A stretch of 64,000 bases of DNA, from positions 1 to 64,000 of the forward strand of contig BDDD01002030.1 in the NCBI GenBank assembly GCA_001972305.1, in the 5' to 3' direction. The notes beneath the pieces were generated by a model, which worked only from the letters and a program-made list of their open reading frames with translations, had not been told where the DNA came from and did not search any database. This document shows positions 11,401 through 21,983 of this stretch, piece after piece (the stretch's first letter is position 1; every line of letters begins with the position of its first letter). Source of the DNA: Cephalotus follicularis (taxonomy: Eukaryota; Streptophyta; Magnoliopsida; Oxalidales; Cephalotaceae). A program made the translations under genes and the position numbers.

Positions 11401-13782
11401 TGTAATACCCCGTACCTGTTTTTAGAGGATTATATCTTAAGGCTTAGTTTGGTTCATGGAATGGACCTAAGTTGATTTTGTATGGTTAGTGGCTTATTTA
11501 AAACATGTGGACAAGAATGGTTTAGGTTATTATATTGATTTTATAGTTAGCTTCTTGAGGAAGCTTGTTGTTCCCAAGGTGGTGTTGGGATAAGAAGTTG
11601 TTGGAGTTGGTAGTTCTTCTTGGTAAGTGAGTTCGGTTTTTGGAGTGAGAGAAAGAAAAGGAGAGCTCTCCTCTTCTTCTTCCTTGCCGAGAGTTGGAAT
11701 CTTTGTCTTGCTTTTGAGCTTTGGAGGTGAGCTCCTACCTTCTCTGGTTTCGGTAAGGGCATGGTGGTACGTTGTGCTCGGGCCGAGGAAGAGGATGATG
11801 GCCTGGTTTGGCTGGTTATGTTATGTTTATGTATGTGTTTGTGTTTCTTCTTGGGTTGATTCGTGTTAGTTTTGCAGACAACGGTCCCGTTGCTGAGACG
11901 GAGCAGCTCGGGGTTGGTCAACGATAGCGTGTGGGGTGTTTCTATGAGTGGGACATTCTCCTCTTTCCTTTATTTGATATTTACATGTGCCTGTTATTGT
12001 CCTCTGGTTGAATGTTTTCCTTGGGGATTTCGATCCCGGTTATCTTGTATATATTGTTCTTGATCTGGGATGAGCTTGAGATCTCGATTGGTCCTCAAGA
12101 TGGTGTATTTTCGTCTTCGGATGTGTTGTTATCTTTGTTGATGATTCTCTCCTTATACCTTGGTTTTCCTCTGTTGTGAGGGGTGCACAGAATTGTGCGG
12201 CTTGTTTTCTTTGTTTTCCCCTGGTTGTACGGATAGAGTTTAGCGAGCTCAAGCTCAGATAGATACTAGCGGACGAGGTCCAGATAGACATAGCAGGCAA
12301 GGCTTGGATAGTTGTGTGTTTCGCCTGGTATGGCGACAGACCACGGATACTGTGGTGGATAGCGAGTTGAGGCTCAGATAGATACTAGCAGACGAGGGTA
12401 GGATAGATACTAGTGGACGAGGTCCGGATAGATTCTAGCAGGCAAGGCCTGGATATGTGTGTGTGTGTGGTGTCATGGTGTATGACGGCAGACCACGGGA
12501 TGTGGTGATGTGTGTGTGTGTCTTCCTCTTCCTTATTTGTTGTCACAAGCACGATTATTATTATTTGTTGATGGTGATATAATCTTCCATTGGATTCTTA
12601 TACTTGTTGATATTTGACTCTCTTGATAGGCTCTGAGGAGCTGGAAGTTGTCATGTGGTTGAGTTTTACATTCTTTTATTGTCCCCTGATATATTCTTCT
12701 TTCTCCCAATTGGGTATGACCTGATATATGTTTCCTTGTGCGTCCAGTGGTTGTGGATGCTCTGGAGAATGCTTGTTCTTGCTCACTAGTCATTTGGACT
12801 AATCCCCTCCCAGTTGTTTTGCAAAGGAAGATGTTGTGGCTGCTGGGGCAGTCTTTTGGGTTGACAAGGTAGTCTGCAGGGATGAGCAGAGCTGCCGGCT
12901 TCACGGGCTCGTCCTTGCATGCATTCATGGGGGCATATGGGTTTTATTCTTTTGTTGTATGGTCCTCGGCATGAGGAGGAAATGATATTCTTTTGTATGG
13001 GTCCTTGGCTTCGAGCAAGGGACGATACTTGTGAACTTGATATATATATTATTTTGGAATGATAATATGATGTGTTCTTGAGACGATTTATTGTGTTTAA
13101 TGAAGAGATTTCATGTTTTTATTTGAAACGCTGTGTTACGATCTTCTGCTTGTTTACCGAGAAGGTTACCCGAGGCTAGGCAGGTCGGGGGATCTCCCTG
13201 GGGCGGGGGTCAACCTGTGGGGCTCGTGTCTTAACCTCAGGGTTTTTAGGGCTGGGTTGGTTTATGTTGTGGTCTGGCACTTGTCGTCGGGCTCTGTCCG
13301 AGGAGAACATGTTGTCTGAGGAGACGTCCGAGGAGAACGTGTTGTCCAGGGAGGACATGTCCAAGGTTAATCATCGAATGAGGAGATGCCCGAGGATGGC
13401 TTGTCTGGGGAAGACATGTCTTAGAATAGAGGTGCAAGCCTGGTTTGTGATATGTCGTGTTGTGTTGGGTGGTGTTGGCATCCCCTACCCGGGACCCCTG
13501 GCAAAACGTTGTGTTACTTTCTCTGCCCTGGCTCCCTCCCCTGGCATGTTCCTTTAGTGGAACGGTGCGTTTGGCCAGTGGTTGTTGTCCGTGACCCCCT
13601 TTAGTTAAACGGTGAGTTTAAATGGTTTTGTGTAAGGGTTAATTACAATTATGCCATTTCCTGTTTTATTTTCTTCCCTGCCAGGAGTTGTGGCGTTGTT
13701 TTGGCTTAGAGGAGATGGAAAATTCCTCATTCCTGCCGGGCGATTCGTCCGAGGTGGTTATCCTGAGGGACGGGTCATCACA
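11401..13782 (+). repeat. L3: solo LTR inserted in the T2 protease
   Basis: It starts TGTAATACCCCG and ends GGGTCATCACA, 2382 bp. It is flanked by TGTCA (11396-11400) and TGTGA (13783-13787), a 5-bp target duplication with one mismatch, and removing it rejoins the protease codons. No primer site or coding domains are inside, so it is a solo LTR left by LTR-LTR recombination. Inside are an imperfect duplicated block of roughly 110-120 bp (12240-12520, 'gatagatactag' and 'acgaggtcc' units) and short GAGGAGAAC-type repeats at 13296-13370. It is on the plus strand by LTR polarity (termini and layout), which is an inference. Confidence 0.85.
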
Positions 13783-15901
13783 TGTGAGATCATGATAGCT
13801 GGGGTTCAGCTGTTCGCTGATCTAATTGTACTGCCGATTCGAGATTTTGATGTTATCTTGGGGATGGACTGGCTCTATGTTCATCGAGCTTGTGTTGATT
13901 GTTACAATAAGGTGGTGACTTTTCATCTGTTAGATGGGACTGTATTCCAGTTCGTGGGAGAGAAGAATGCTTCTACTCCGATTATTTCTTATACTCGAGC
14001 AAAGAAGTATCTCGAGAAAGGGTGTGAAGGATACTTGGCATACGTGGTGGACAAGACTAAAGGTATGCCTAGTCTGGAACAGATTCCTTTTGTTAGTGAA
14101 TTTCTTGATGTGTTTCCAGCAGATCTTGTTTCATTGCCACCGGAGAGAGATATGGAGTTCAGTAATTACTTGAGACATGGTACTGCTCCGATTTCTAAAG
14201 CTCCATATCGAATGGCTCCGGCTGAACTGAAGGAATTAAAGGTGCAATTGAAAGACTATCATGATAAGGGGTTTATCAGACCGAGTGTGTCACCATGGGG
14301 AGCATCGGTCTTGTTTGTGAAAAAGAAAGATGGATCGATGCGGCTATGCATTGATTATCGACTGTTGAATCAAGTGACTCTGAAGAAAAAGTATCCTCTT
14401 CCACATGTTGAGGAGTTGTTCGACCAACTGCAAGGTTCAATTGTGTTCTCTAAACTTGACTTGAGGACAGGTTATCATCAGTTGAGGATTCGTGAAGGTG
14501 ATGTAGAGAAGACTGCTTTTTGAACCAGATACGGAAAATATGAATTTCTGATACTGCTGTTTGGTTTGACGAATGCTCCTGCAGCATTCATGTGTTTAGT
14601 GAACAGAGTGTTTCAACCCTATCTATATCAGTTTTTTGTTATCTTTTTGGATGACATCCTGATATATTCGAAAAGTATTGAGGATCATATGCAATATCTG
14701 AGGATTGTGTTGCAAACATTTCGGGAGGAGCGCTTATTTGCCAAATTCAATAAATGTGAATTTTGGCTGGATCATGTGACTTTCCTTGGTCACATTGTAT
14801 CAAGTGAAGGGTTATCAGTGGATCCTTCAAAGATTGAGAGTATTGTGGATTGGCCACAACCGAAGAATGTTACTGAAGTTCGTAGCTTCTTGGGATTGGC
14901 TGGCTATTATCAAAGCTTTATTGAACGGTTTTCCAAAGTTGCTATGCCGTTGACACGGTTGACTCAGAAGAAGTAAAATTTTGAGTGGGATGATGCTTGT
15001 GAAGCAAGATTTCAGGAACTGAAGAGTTGATTGATTATTGCTCCTGTTCTGGCATTACCGGAGGGTAATGAAGAGTTTACTGTTTATAGTGATGCGTCTA
15101 GGAAAGGCTTGGGATGTGTTCTCATGCAACGTGGTCATGTAATTGCATATGCATCAAGGAAACTGAAACTGTACGAGGAGAATTATCCTATACATGATAT
15201 TGAATTGGCAACCATAGTATTTGCTTTACATAAATGGAGACATTACCTCAATGGTGCTCAATTTGAGATCTTCACCTATCACAAGAGTCTGAAGTACTTA
15301 TTTTCTCAAAAGGAGTTAAACATGAGGCATAGAAGGTGGGTTGAATTCTTTAATGATTACAATTGTAATATTCAATACCACCCAGGGAAGGCAAATGTTG
15401 TGGCGGATTCCTTGAGTCGCAAAGCAATGATTGTTGGTGCGATGGTTTCGCAGTGGAAGCTATTGGAGGATTTTAAGAGGTGGAATCCGTTCATGGTTTC
15501 TAGAGGTGTTATTATTGCCAGTCTTAGAGCACAACCAGAGCTTCTTGATTGCATCATGAATGCTCAGTTCGGTGACAGGGAATTGCAAAACATTCATGAG
15601 AATTTAAATCTTGACTCTGACTTCTCCATGCATGCTGATGGTATGTTGAGGTTCCGTGGGAGAGTATGTGTTCCGGATGACAAAGGTTTATGAGATGAGC
15701 TACTACAGCAAGCTCATAAATCACAGTATAGTGTACATACGGGCAGTTCTAAGATGTGGCATGACATGAAGAGAAACTACTGCTGGAGTGGCATAAAGAG
15801 ATACATTTCCGAATACGTGTCTAGATGTTTAACTTGTCAGAGGGTCAAGGCAGAACATCAGAAACCTGCTGGATTGTTACAGTCTTTACCAGTAGTGGAA
15901 T
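13783..15901 (+). pseudogene. T2 protease C-terminus, RT, RNase H and integrase N-terminus
   Basis: One reading frame runs through the whole piece. It has protease end ([12 protein letters not shown]), RT ([29 protein letters not shown] box in [11 protein letters not shown] near 14650), RNase H ([16 protein letters not shown], a Tyr in place of the usual Asp in [10 protein letters not shown]) and the integrase HHCC zinc domain (HKSQYSVHTGSSKM..CLTCQ, about 15715-15840). In-frame stops are at 14521-14523 (TGA), 14974 (TAA), 15028 (TGA) and 15691 (TGA). Several are CGA or similar codons in relatives. The frame is cut by T3 after AGLLQSLPVVE and resumes at 28488. Confidence 0.92.
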
Positions 15902-17016
15902 TGTAACAACACCCCGCGCCCGTAGGGCGGACACGTGGCATTATTCTCACTCCAATACACAATACAATGGTCGAGACTACCAATATAAAAATGCGAAAGA
16001 TACAATACAAATCCATCCATTAAATACAATATAAATCCTTTACAATACTAGTCTTTTCAATACATTATCAGTCCTTCAAAACAACATTACAATGCAATAC
16101 ATTTCCCTCTTTCACTACAATATCTCTATCAGCTTCACGATACCCAAGAATTTCATGCAGTCAACGGGTCTTCAGTCCTTCTGCCCGCTAGTGCCTGCCG
16201 CCCTACCTGTGCCGCACACAAGGTACAACATAGCCCCACCACAAAGGATGGGGTTAGCCACACTGGCTAAGCAGAAACCTCATACAGCATGTATGCATGT
16301 ACCATGTGCAATATCGGTGACAATTTATGCAATATCAATGTGCGATGTACAATATCAATGCATGACATGGCAAATACATATGTACAATTGGTGACCGGAC
16401 TACCCGTATGATAGTGGCCCATAACAGAGCATACGGATAGGATCTATAACAATCAATCAATCAATGGCAGACACTCAATAGTGGTGTATGAAACACCCAA
16501 TCAATCAATCAATATCCTATAGAGCATGCGACCGGGTCAATGCAATGTCAATCGGTTAGCGGTGATCAATCCCACGGAAGGTAGTCCTTCAAAAAGGGTG
16601 GGAGATCTATCTACAGTTCTCAGTCTGATCAGGTCTGGGACTCATAGATCTTCCAGCCCATGGCTGGGTCAATACAATCTGAATGAGCTACAGCCTCAGG
16701 GAGCTACTGAAACCGTTAGGGAGCTACAGCCTCAAGGGAGCATCAATCGACAATCAATCGGCACCGCTCGTCAGCGAGTCAATACAATACAATAAATTAA
16801 ACGATCGACGGAATAGGTGGACAGAGTCAACAACCTAACCTGCCGACACGAATCATAAGGTCGCCCTATAGGATCCATACAATACAATCAATCAATCAAT
16901 CGAGTCAATACAATATCGTTACAATGTCAATAAGCAAAGTCAATAGTGGTGGTGTCTAATGGAGAAATGAAAACGTGCGTCCATCGTAACGACTTAGACT
17001 CGCAGCAACACTTATG

Positions 17017-17260
17017 ACTCAAGCAATCGATCAATGTATCAATACAACGTCGAAGCAAGGTCAATAAGTGGTGGTATCTAATGGAGAGATGGGATCGTGC
17101 GTCCATTTTACCGACTTAGACTCACAACAACACTTATGACTCAAGCAATCGATCAATGTATCAATACAACGTCGAAGCAAGGTCAATAAGTGGTGGTATC
17201 TAATGGAGAGATGGGATCGTGCGTCCATTTTACCGACTTAGACTCACAACAACACTTATG
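17017..17260. repeat. 122-bp tandem duplication in T3 left LTR
   Basis: Units begin ACTCAAGCAATCGATC at 17017 and 17139; a third, partial start is at 17261. The two units appear identical. A diverged related copy lies just upstream (16936-17016). Confidence 0.9.
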
Positions 17261-17408
17261 ACTCAAGCAATCAATCAATCAGTCAGTACAATCATTAAAA
17301 CTGTTTTCAAACACTTGAACACCTCAAGTGAGGCTCTAGTCAAGTGGCAATGTGAAAAGAAGTTGAAAACCAGCTTTAAAACAGTTAAAAACTCCTTTCA
17401 GTACATTA

Positions 17409-17755
17409 GGCGTCGATGTCTTTGGTGAAAGACATCGACTCCTCTTTAAAACGGTGGAAAGACGTCGACGTCTTTCCCTATTTGTGTAGAGATCTGGCCG
17501 AAGACGTGGATATCCTTGGAGAAAGGCGTCGACGTCTTTCAATAAAAATAGCCTGAGAATGCGCATCGATGTTCGGCATTGATGTCTTTCCAGGGGAGAG
17601 ACATTTCGAGGCAAAGACGTCGACGTCTTTGAAAGACGTCGACGTCTTTGAAAGACGTCGATGTCTTTGCTGCAGAATCAAGGATAAAGTACTCAGATGA
17701 GAAAGACATCGACGTCTTTGGGCTAAGGGTCGATGTCTTTTCCGGGCAAAGTCGA
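17409..17755. repeat. GACGTCGAYGTC motif array in T3 left LTR
   Basis: About a dozen copies of a palindromic unit such as AAAGACGTCGACGTCTTT (17613-17630 and 17632-17649), separated by variable spacers. The matching array in the right LTR is 27479-27815. Confidence 0.88.
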
Positions 17756-18424
17756 TTTTATGCATAAAATAGGGCCAATCTCAAGTCAAAATCCAATTTA
17801 AAGCCATTCTTTGAAAACCAAGGTTTAAAATCAATCGTTTAAGGTTAGTAAAACTTGTTACAACCTTTCAATTTCAATTTCAATCTTCCTAGATCCATTA
17901 GGTCAAGGAAATCAATAAAAAACCTAGTTTCACCATTCACTCAAATTCAATCATTCAATCCCTCAATCACTCATGCAATTCAGTCAATCAATCGATAAAG
18001 CAATAGGTAATTCAGTAAAGAAGTCCTACCTATCACTGAAGCTTCCAGAGTTGAGCTTCCAATCACTCAATCGGCTGCTATGTTGTTCAATCACCAATCC
18101 ACTACTTGCAATCGCTGTCCTTGTCGATGGAGATGCAATCTAGGGCTGCAATGGTGGAAGATGGAGGCTTCTTAGCTAGGGAGAGAGGGAGAAGGATAGA
18201 GAGAGAAGGATGAATGGTGAGAATGAGAGAAATGACAAAGGAATTAACTAATATAGTCGATTCGGTCAATTCTCCAAAACTCAGCCCAAAATCCTGACTA
18301 TACATGCATATTATCAATACAATATCAATAGGTATAAGAATACCTCAATTCAAAATAGTTCAGTACGGTCCAATACGATACGATGTATGCATGAACTGTA
18401 CGAAAGGGAATTCTGGTCGTCACA

Positions 18425-18437
18425 TTCTCCCCTCCTT
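18425..18437 (-). other. T3 polypurine tract
   Basis: The minus strand reads AAGGAGGGGAGAA directly before the LTR start TGTGACGACC at 18424. This is the plus-strand primer site and it confirms the minus orientation of T3. Confidence 0.85.
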
Positions 18438-18477
18438 AAAAGAATCTGGTCCCCAGATTCATCGGTCAAACGATCAA

Positions 18478-19163
18478 TCAATCGAATAGGATAGGATATG
18501 TCTCTCCCATATCATCCTCGTGCTCCCAGGTACGGTCCATGGAACCATGATACTTCCATAAAACACTGACCAACGGGATGGTCTTGTTCCTCAAAACTCT
18601 AATGTGTCAGTCAACAATCTGTATAGGAGTCTCTGTAAACGATAAATCAGGTTCCAGCTGAATCTGACCATACTCAATGATGTGTGAAGCATCTCGAACA
18701 TATCTCCTCAACTGAGTAACACGGAACACATCATGCACTCCCGACAATGCTGGAGGCAAGGCAAGCCTGTAAGCAAGTCGGCCAATCTGATCCAATACCT
18801 CGAAAGGTCCAATAAAACGAGGAGAAAGCTTTCCTTTCCTCCTGAATCTCAAGACTCCTTTAGTGGGCGACACTTTGAGGAAAACATGGTCACCAACACT
18901 AAACTCCAAGCTTCTGCGATGAACATCATCATAGATTTTCTATCTACTCTGTGCAACAATCAATCGGTCTCTAATCAATTTCACTTTCTCTGTGGTAATT
19001 ATTACAATCTCTGGCCCCAAAATACTCTTTTCACCAACCTGATCCCAACAAACTGGCGATCGACACTTCCTACCATATAGGGCTTCATAGGGAGCCATCT
19101 GTATGCTCTCGTGATATCTATTGTTATACGATAACTCAATCAAATGCAAGTAGTCATCCCAAC
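18478..19163 (-). pseudogene. T3 integrase C-terminus with chromodomain-type tail
   Basis: The minus strand encodes the end of integrase: HLIELSYNNRYHESI..YGRKCRSPVCWD, then the GPY/F module (FIGPFEVLDQIG, LALPPALSGVHDVF), then a chromodomain-like tail (VLRNKTIPLVSVLWKYHG..TWEHEDDM) ending at the stop 18478-18480. An in-frame TGA at 18607-18609 and another break near 18910-18940 inactivate it. The upstream integrase continues at 21984 beyond the inserted C1. Confidence 0.87.
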
Positions 19164-19774
19164 TGAAATGAACTTTGATGGCAACCTTAAACTACAAATT
19201 AATTTGTTTGCGGAAATAACAAATTAAGCAATGAACATAAACAATCACACAAGCACAAAATGTCTTTGACTGTTACTAGCCGTTGTAAGTGCGCTAACAA
19301 GCCGTTCCCTAATTCCTGGGTCAAATATTTAAAAAGACGTCGATGTCTTTTTTAAAGGTGTCGATGTCTTTGCTGGGAATTTGTCCAGGCATTTGAATGT
19401 ATGATCATCACGTCGACTTCTTCTTCATGGGTCAATGTCTTTTCTGGCTTTGGCAGATTGGTCTTGAAAGACGTCAATGTCTTAAGAAAGGGATCGACTT
19501 CTTTGGTACGGACGTCGATGTCTTTGCTTGTAAGGATTGATGTCTTCACCAGAATTTGTCCTGTAACTTTGGGCACTAAAGACGTCGATGTCTTCTTGAA
19601 AGGGATCGACTTCTTTTGTACGGAAGTCGATGTCTTTTCTGGAAAGTCGATGTTTTTGCCCTGCAGATGACTTTTGCCTTTTGTGGAACTTTCTAATTAT
19701 CTTGCACATCAAGCAACAAAGTTAAATGCAAATTTGTAATCATTAAAACTTAGGATTGAGTCTCAAACCCAACA
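19164..19774 (-). repeat. C1 3' LTR (left)
   Basis: On the minus strand it reads TGTTGGGTTTGAG...TTTCATTTCA, 611 bp. It is flanked on the left by CCAAC (19159-19163), which also follows the right end at 21984-21988. It carries GTCGATGTC motifs at 19335-19655. The match with the right LTR copy is close from 19245 to 19774, apart from a deletion of the motif region near 19260. Confidence 0.9.
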
Positions 19775-19788
19775 ATCTCCCCCTTTTT
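19775..19788 (-). other. C1 polypurine tract
   Basis: The minus strand has AAAAAGGGGGAGAT immediately before the LTR start TGTTGGG, the classic Ty1/copia arrangement. Further similar G-rich tracts on the same strand lie near 19886, 19957 and 20200. Confidence 0.85.
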
Positions 19789-20282
19789 GATGATTACAAA
19801 AATTTGCTTCATTATGAAAAATATATGACATTTTTACAGCAAAAAGATTTTCTTTTAGATATCAACATAAAAGCTTTAGATATACTCCCCCTAAATGTGA
19901 TATCTAACTCCCCTTTAACATAGGCTATTAACAATTTTTCCATAAGCATAAGCATTCTCCCCCTTTTTGTTAGCATGAAAAAGACAATATCAAAAATTTG
20001 ATACCAATTAAGCAATTGTAAAGGGATATCAAATGAGAATAAAGGAATACCAATTGAAAACAAGAATAATACCAAAAAAAAAAATGAAATCCATTTCAAG
20101 TTTAATAAATCGATATCATAAAAAATTTGAGAGATACCAATTTTTGGATAAAAAGATACTAATTAAAAGATTTGAAAGAAACATCAATAATATCAATACC
20201 TCCCCCTCAATTAAAGCTTTCTCCCCAAGTTAAGCACTTGAACATATTGAGCTTGACTTTAAGTACACCTACAGAACAAAGT

Positions 20283-21405
20283 TTAAGCTTTTGGTACCCA
20301 TTTGAACTTGGGTCCTTTCAAGTTAGTAACAAAAGTTCCTTTAGGAACCCATATCTTTCTAGTTTTACCATAACACAGATTATTTCTATAACTGCAAGAA
20401 GTAAAAATATGTCCTATTCTACCACAATAATTGCAAAAAATTTTATGCTCATTTTTCTTGACAAAGAAATTTTTAAAATGGTTGACATTTTTCATTTCTT
20501 CAAAGCCAAGACCGGCTTTGTCAAAAACACATCTTTGTAATCCTAACAAATTACCCAATTTATCACTACTATTAGAAAAAGTAGAAAAGGATTTCTTTTA
20601 ATACATCAATTTCAATTTTTAGTTTTTCATTTTCTTCCATAAAATCATTTGACAATTTTGAAGAAACATTTAAAACGTCAATCTCATTCAAATAGAAGCT
20701 ATTCTTATCCTTTAAAGATTCAATTTCATTTAAATGCTTGCTATTCTCATTCTTTAGAATTTATAATTCGTTAGTCATAGAAATAGCATTTTTCTTTAGA
20801 GCCTTATTCTTTATGCAAACACTTTCATATTCAACATACAATTTTTCATATGCATTTTGCAATTCATCGAATGTAAAGTTTACCTCATTTACTTCTTCAT
20901 CCTCAATTTCCATGTAGGCAATGTGTGAAACTTCTTCATCGCTTTCCTCTTCGGAGGTTGAGGGATCGCTATCCGACCATGTGGCTACAATCGCTTTCTT
21001 CTTCTTAAAGTGTTCATTCTTTTTCTTGAATAGCTCTTTCTTTTTGAGAGTTGGACACTCGTTTTTGAAGTGGTCGGGCTTGTTGCATTCATAGCATGTT
21101 GGTTCTTCCCTTTTGCTTGACTCTTCATCTTGAGGGAAATTCTTTTTGAAAGCCTTTTTCCCTTTTTGATTTTTGAGAAATCTTTTGAATTGGGAAGTGA
21201 TAAGTGCAACATCTCCATCTTCATCACTTTCACTATCTTCCTTTGAAGCTTTAAAAGCGATTGCCTTCTTCTTATTGACTTCCACATTCTCATGATTCTT
21301 CATTGTTGTCTCATGTGTCAACAAGGAACCAAGGAGTTGTTCGAGTGGGAGAGTGGAGAGATCTTTGGCCTCCTCAATGGCCGCGTTGTAAAAGTCTTGG
21401 GCATA
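20283..21405 (-). pseudogene. C1 copia gag C-terminal fragment
   Basis: The minus strand encodes the gag tail of a SIRE-like copia element. It begins at EEAKDLSTLPLEQLLGSLL (same block as TKDLKTMEIEELLGSLM in C2), then an acidic and Lys-rich region, zinc knuckle CYECNKPDHFKNEC (near 21060-21110), an acidic Ser/Glu stretch, a coiled-coil-like segment, and a second knuckle CNYCGRIGHIFTSC (near 20380-20430) followed by IWVPKG. Stops lie at 20761 and near 20550-20600. No pol follows. Confidence 0.82.
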
Positions 21406-21424
21406 TTGGTTATAACAATTTGTT

Positions 21425-21983
21425 AATGCAGCTTTGTTTTAGTCTCTGCTGGTAGAAAGACGTCGATGTCTTCCAAAAAGCGTCGATGTCTTTGACTGTT
21501 ACTAGGCGTTGTAAGTGCGCTAACAAGCCGTTCCCTAATTCCCGGGTCAAATATTTAAAAATACGTCGATGTCTTTTTTTAAAGGCGTCGATGTTTTTGC
21601 TGGGAATTTGTCCAGGCATTTGAATGTATGATCATCACGTCGACTTCTTCTTCATGGGTCGATGTCTTTTCTGGCTTTGGCAGATTGGTCTTGAAAGACG
21701 TCGATGTCTTAAGAAAGGTATCGACTTCTTTGGTACGGACGTCGATGTATTTGCTTGTAAGGATCAATGTCTTCACCAGAATTTGTCCTGTAACTTTGGG
21801 CACTAAAGACGTCGATGTCTTCTTGAAAGGGATCGACTTCTTTTGTACGGACGTCGATGTCTTTTCTGGAAAGTCGATGTTTTTGCCTTTTGTGGAACTT
21901 TCTAATTATCTTGCACATCAAGCAATAAAGTTAAATGAAAATTTGTAATCTTTAAAACTTAGGATTGAGTCTCAAACCCAACA
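21425..21983 (-). repeat. C1 5' LTR fragment (right)
   Basis: It begins TGTTGGGTTTGAG at 21983 on the minus strand and matches 19245-19774. Past the GTCGATGTC motifs at 21459-21490 it diverges from the other LTR and joins gag sequence near 21405-21425, so the LTR 3' end and primer site are deleted. Confidence 0.8.

Larger units (their letters stand above)
15902..18424 (-). repeat. T3 3' LTR (left)
   Basis: It runs from TGTAACAACACCCCG at 15902 to GTCGTCACA at 18424 (2523 bp), flanked on the left by the duplication GGAAT (15897-15901). It is the same sequence as the right LTR at 26107-28487, with indels. It contains a perfect-looking 122-bp tandem duplication (17017-17138 and 17139-17260) that is single in the other LTR, many CAATCAATC microsatellite runs, and an array of GACGTCGAYGTC motifs at 17409-17755. 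The TATA-like element is altered here ('ctaatatag', 18248-18256). Confidence 0.93.
19164..21983 (-). mobile_element. C1: deleted Ty1/copia element inside T3 integrase
   Basis: This 2820-bp insertion has a perfect 5-bp target duplication (CCAAC on plus, GTTGG on minus) and splits the T3 integrase between GGSW and DDYLHLIEL-type codons. It holds only two LTRs and the C-terminal part of a copia gag. Protease, integrase, RT, RNase H, the gag N-terminus, the primer site and part of the 5' LTR are absent. It is either a non-autonomous derivative or was deleted internally after insertion. The loss of the primer site means this copy could not be copied further. Confidence 0.88.

Noticed and set aside
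12533..12928. 131-codon minus-strand ORF in L3
   Set aside because: Antisense to a solo LTR, no domain, biased composition.
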